NCBI GenBank assembly: GCA_030666935.1
Contig: DAOUWX010000019.1
Span: 1 to 16,119, forward strand
Length of the DNA stretch: 16,119 bases
Source: Atribacterota bacterium
Lineage (GTDB): Bacteria; Atribacterota; Phoenicimicrobiia; Phoenicimicrobiales; Phoenicimicrobiaceae
Direction: 5' to 3'
In this document: in pieces, positions 13,968 to 16,119 of the stretch
How positions within the stretch are numbered: the stretch's first letter is position 1
Layout of the letters: each line of letters opens with the position of its first letter
Program-made: the position numbers and the translations under genes
Notes under the pieces: generated by a model
What the model saw: only the letters and a program-made list of their open reading frames with translations
Told to the model about the DNA's origin: nothing
Databases searched by the model: none

Positions 13968-14663
13968 CTATTCAGATTTCTTAACACTCAGATTTTTAAC
14001 AATGTAGCTTATTATCTTGTCTAAATCAAACGTTTCGCGCTCGTTCGCGCATTCAGTTCTTTGCGGTTCGCTATAATTTATACACTGCGGATATCGAATA
14101 ACACAACTCACCATAATAAGACTACCACTTTTAATGGTAGAATAAGCATATTGGGTGTAAATGGTTCCCGCCGCTCCTTCACTTAACGATTCTATACAAT
14201 AGATTCGTCCATCAATTCTTCTTTTTATTGTTTTATACAGTAAATCGCTTTCAGAAGATGTTATCTTGCAATCTATTTGACCATCGTTTATTTTAAATTT
14301 CGGAGGGTATTTTTCTTCCTCATTAACGATTTTCACTTTCCAATCTTGACTACCGATATATTCGGTATTCAAATCAACCAGAATATTATAATGCGGCTGC
14401 TTTTCAGACCCATTATCAATATCTTCAATTATTATCTTAACCTCAGGCTGTGAGACATTTTCGCCTTCATTTTCCCCAATGCCGATTAATAAAATAATTC
14501 TGTCGTCTGCCTGGTAATTTCCATCACTTATTTCTTGAATACCACCACTTTCAATCCAATCCGTCCATGCGCTTGAGGTAAGCCACCCTGAATATGCACC
14601 GGTACCCATCACAACTATAACGATAAAAGTAATGGCTAAAACCATGAAAATATTTTTATTCAT
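13968..14663 (-). CDS. Exported or membrane-anchored protein, function unknown
   Basis: Residues 4-24 (NIFMVLAITFIVIVVMGTGAY) form a signal peptide or an uncleaved N-terminal anchor. The rest is hydrophilic and acidic, so it should lie outside the cytoplasmic membrane. Five cysteines fall in the second half (DCKI, YCIE, SCVI, QCIN, ECAN), which allows disulfides. The end CANERETFDLDKIISYIVKNL resembles the tail of small exported proteins seen in several candidate-phylum genomes, but I know no function. I place the start at ATG 14663 because AGGGAGG stands 8 bases before it; a TTG at 14669 would be too close. A run of repeats lies upstream. Confidence 0.7.
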   Translation of the reverse strand: MNKNIFMVLAITFIVIVVMGTGAYSGWLTSSAWTDWIESGGIQEISDGNYQADDRIILLIGIGENEGENVSQPEVKIIIEDIDNGSEKQPHYNILVDLNTEYIGSQDWKVKIVNEEEKYPPKFKINDGQIDCKITSSESDLLYKTIKRRIDGRIYCIESLSEGAAGTIYTQYAYSTIKSGSLIMVSCVIRYPQCINYSEPQRTECANERETFDLDKIISYIVKNLSVKKSE

Positions 14664-14750
14664 AATCAAATCCTCCCTGGTAAAGGAGTCGGGCCTCCAC
14701 AGGTTTATCCCTTTTTTTCCCGATAGTTTATACTACCAGTAGGTTGTTGT

Positions 14751-14770
14751 AAAACAAAGAACCGTCCCCT
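14751..14770. repeat. RAYT-associated short repeat (AAAGAACCGTCCCC)
   Basis: The GGGGACGGTTCTTTG sequence on the minus strand is a common interspersed motif next to IS200/RAYT-type transposases in anaerobe genomes, from memory. Only one clear copy is present here, next to other element fragments. Confidence 0.4.
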
Positions 14771-14777
14771 ATTTTAA

Positions 14778-14834
14778 TTACAGGGACTTTCACCCTGTAA
14801 GAAATATAGAGCTTCTTGGCGCATCTTCCGCCAA
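14778..14834. repeat. Two adjacent perfect hairpins
   Basis: TTACAGGG/CCCTGTAA (14778-14785 and 14793-14800, 7-base loop) and TTGGCG/CGCCAA (14816-14821 and 14829-14834, 7-base loop) are perfect inverted repeats. On the minus strand the first reads CAGGGTGAAAGTCCCTG, a hairpin style found in group II intron domain I. This may be an intron 5' relic or part of a repeat element. Confidence 0.5.
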
Positions 14835-14844
14835 AAGTTACCGG

Positions 14845-14874
14845 ATTATTGAGTTGGGACATCTGTCCCCTGTC
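14845..14874. repeat. Dispersed short repeat, copy c, with palindromic core
   Basis: ATTATTGAGTTGGGACATCT and following bases are related to copies a and b. GGGACATCTGTCCC is a perfect 6-bp inverted repeat. It lies in the 268-base gap between the exported protein and the GNAT gene, which otherwise holds only repeat fragments. Confidence 0.6.
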
Positions 14875-14937
14875 ACATTTTCTGTAAAAATCTAGGTCGA
14901 TGACATATATCCGCAGTAAGGCGCAGTAATGCCAATT

Positions 14938-15483
14938 TTAATATCCAGGACCATTTAAATCAATATCTTCATTTGGCCATTCATAATTATTCGGATAAAT
15001 CATTATATAATTATCCCACCATGGATTTTTCTGCGAATTTTCTTTATCTTTATTATTATAAAATCTATTATTTATAATTTTAGCTCCTAATTTTTTATAA
15101 AATAAAGGTATCCCAGTTTGAAATAAACAGACCTTATAATCACTATTATCAATTTTTTTAAATGCTTTTAAAATAAGCTTTTTCCCTAATCCTTCCCCTC
15201 TCTTATTTGGTGATACGCATACGTCACATAATGCCACTACTTCTAAAGAATTGTTATTATAAAAAATTTTTCTTAGAAAAGTCTTTGCCTGAGCAATTAA
15301 AATATCATTTTCAATGATTAATATTACTTCAGAGTTTTTGTTACTTTTAATATAATTATCAACTTCATCTTCAACCTTATTAAAATTATTATCTTTTGGT
15401 GGCCAAACTAATTTTAAAAGTTTTATTATATTTATTATTTCATTTCTACTTAAATTTTTACATTTTTCATTTTTTATTATCAT
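14938..15483 (-). CDS. GNAT family N-acetyltransferase
   Basis: This 181-residue protein has the GNAT core. Strand 4 is VVALCDVCVSP at 82-92, followed by the acetyl-CoA pyrophosphate loop RGEGLG at 95-100 (Q/R-x-x-G-x-G/A) and its helix, then VCLFQTGIPLFYKKLGAKI, the last core strands with the Tyr of the family. It should transfer an acetyl group from acetyl-CoA to an amine; the acceptor is unknown. The base composition is much more AT-rich than the catabolic genes, with long runs of Asn, Lys and Ile codons, and ATG 15483 lacks a convincing Shine-Dalgarno. With repeats on both sides, recent acquisition is plausible. Confidence 0.85.
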   Translation of the reverse strand: MIIKNEKCKNLSRNEIINIIKLLKLVWPPKDNNFNKVEDEVDNYIKSNKNSEVILIIENDILIAQAKTFLRKIFYNNNSLEVVALCDVCVSPNKRGEGLGKKLILKAFKKIDNSDYKVCLFQTGIPLFYKKLGAKIINNRFYNNKDKENSQKNPWWDNYIMIYPNNYEWPNEDIDLNGPGY

Positions 15484-15560
15484 AAATTAATCCATTTAGA
15501 TTCTTGGCATTATTTCGCCTAACGTACTCCTTCATTTGCGAAGTCCAAAAAAAACTATTA

Positions 15561-15590
15561 TGGGGTCAAGTCTTGCAATATTACTTTTCC
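15561..15590 (-). repeat. RAYT-like element end repeat, copy 1
   Basis: TGGGGTCAAGTCTTGCAATA plus ten bases. It matches 16041-16070 at 23 of 30 positions. In both places it lies directly after the end of a transposase C-terminus on the minus strand, as expected for the conserved 3' end of one element family. Confidence 0.6.
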
Positions 15591-15624
15591 TCTTTCCCCT
15601 CATTTTTTTTAATTGAAATACTGA

Positions 15625-15748
15625 CATATCCTATCTTTTCTATGGTTTTAATTTTCCATTTTACAGGGTCTTCCTTTAAGCTGACTATTCATAGTAATAC
15701 CTAAAGTCTCAACCATCCGGTTAAAAAACTCCTCAGACCCCATAGGTT
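15625..15748 (-). pseudogene. Degenerate 3' end of an IS200/RAYT-like transposase (copy 2)
   Basis: The minus-strand frame 15743-15648 reads MGSEEFFNRMVETLG...LKGRPCKMEN then stops. This corresponds to the C-terminal GSEEF...RGRPRK region of REP-associated tyrosine transposases. After a frame change, GYVSIS...KNEGKEEK and a stop imitate the final helix-turn-helix (GY.hYATVSRAVKRMEEKE). The catalytic HUH domain is missing; only this tail remains. It directly follows the 3' end of the group II intron relic. Confidence 0.65.
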
Positions 15749-16024
15749 GTCACGGTAGGACAGCCAGTTACCCGACTGCCCCCGTACAGATCCCAGCGTG
15801 CGGAACTACCGCACTGGGCTCTTCAGAAATACTCGCTTCCGTAAAAGACAAATTAGCATTGCCTTCTTTGCTATTCCCTGCAGGGAGGTTTGCATTTGTT
15901 ATCCAGTCCTACTTACCCGGCAAATGTTTCCTTTGCAGGCTACGTATTCTGTCAGCCCCTTCCTCTATTTTTTATGAGTAATATAGGCTGATCCGACTCC
16001 CTATAAGCCATCAGTCACCCTCTC
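15749..16024 (-). mobile_element. Group II intron remnant (5' truncated, reverse-transcriptase ORF deleted)
   Basis: The minus strand shows the segment that normally precedes the intron-encoded reverse transcriptase: GGGTGACTGATGGCTTATAG, then GGGAGTCGGATCAGCC, AGGGGCTGACAG and AAAGGAAACAT. Next comes ATG with MQTSLQGIAKKA, the N-terminus of LtrA-type reverse transcriptases. Within a few codons the sequence jumps to domain V and a domain VI ending CTACCGTGAC at 15749. Almost the whole reverse transcriptase (about 400 or more residues) and domain I are missing. It is not mobile by itself. Confidence 0.75.
15789..15821 (-). ncRNA. Group II intron domain V
   Basis: GAGCCCAG pairs with CTGGGATC, and TGCGG with CCGCA, separated by the two-base CG bulge on the 3' side that is characteristic of domain V. 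The catalytic AGC triad is present. The loop (TAGTT) departs from the usual GNRA tetraloop and one lower-stem pair is G-A, so activity may be lost. Confidence 0.7.
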
Positions 16025-16040
16025 TTTTCATCGGGATTTG

Positions 16041-16070
16041 TGGGGTCAGGCCTTGCAATGCCACTTTTAT
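16041..16070 (-). repeat. RAYT-like element end repeat, copy 2
   Basis: TGGGGTCAGGCCTTGCAATG plus ten bases, the partner of 15561-15590. It overlaps the stop of the transposase tail that enters from the right edge. Confidence 0.6.
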
Positions 16071-16119
16071 TCTTTTTCTTCCATTCTTTTTACCGCCCTA
16101 CTTACCGTAGCATAATGGA
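16067..16119 (-). CDS. C-terminus of an IS200/RAYT-like transposase (partial, 5' part outside window)
   Basis: The minus strand reads HYATVSRAVKRMEEKE and then TAA. This is the recognition helix of the C-terminal helix-turn-helix found in many RAYT/IS200-like transposases. Only 16 codons are in the window, so whether the gene is intact cannot be judged. The better-preserved ending suggests it is younger than the two decayed copies. Confidence 0.5.
   Translation of the reverse strand, partial: HYATVSRAVKRMEEKE

Larger units (their letters stand above)
15484..16066. other. 583-base region without an intact gene: decayed mobile elements
   Basis: From left to right it holds about 75 bases with nothing recognised, the end repeat of a RAYT-like element (15561-15590), a degenerate transposase 3' end (15625-15748), a deleted group II intron (15749 to about 16024) and a second RAYT end repeat (16041-16070). 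Open frames on the plus strand here are not coding. Confidence 0.65.

Noticed and set aside
15504..15704. Plus-strand frame of 66 codons
   Set aside because: It is antisense to the transposase relic and end repeat, so it is chance coding of repeat DNA.
12649..16119. CRISPR array
   Set aside because: The repeats are few, divergent and irregularly spaced, and no regular repeat-spacer pattern or cas gene is present.

Overview
The window looks like the chromosome of a low-GC anaerobic bacterium. Every gene I can support lies on the minus strand, so the genes are described here from right to left, in the order of transcription. The solute-binding protein of the transporter has an ordinary signal peptide with no lipobox cysteine. 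That suggests a periplasm and hence a diderm cell envelope (for example Atribacterota-, Synergistota- or Halanaerobiales-like), but I cannot name the organism from the sequence.

Region A (about 10.9 kb down to base 1) is a long co-directional catabolic locus. An IclR-type regulator has a strong sigma-70 promoter and a perfect palindrome just downstream of it. It is followed by a KDPG/KHG aldolase fused to a VOC-like domain, a protein joining an SCP2-like domain to a DUF523/TudS-like domain, a PfkB-family 2-keto-3-deoxygluconate kinase, the three subunits of a tripartite tricarboxylate transporter (TctC, TctB, TctA), an Fe-S old-yellow-enzyme oxidoreductase, a short-chain dehydrogenase, and a fumarate-reductase-like FAD protein that runs off the left end. 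The inferred logic is: import of a carboxylate or sugar acid by TctABC, redox processing by the three oxidoreductases, convergence on 2-keto-3-deoxygluconate, phosphorylation by KdgK, and cleavage to pyruvate plus glyceraldehyde 3-phosphate by the aldolase. No sugar-acid dehydratase is visible. The substrate is unknown and the redox trio is unusual for such a pathway.

Region B (11.1-12.65 kb) holds a metallo-beta-lactamase-fold protein of the COG1237 type and a small class I SAM methyltransferase. These two are probably transcribed together.

Region C (12.65-16.1 kb) is accessory DNA. It carries small membrane or exported proteins, a truncated isoprenylcysteine-methyltransferase-like gene, an AT-rich GNAT acetyltransferase, and many decayed mobile fragments. 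The fragments are two degenerate copies of the 3' end of an IS200/RAYT-like transposase, the end of a third copy entering from the right edge, a heavily deleted group II intron that keeps domain V, and dispersed short repeats. No tRNA, rRNA or CRISPR array was seen.
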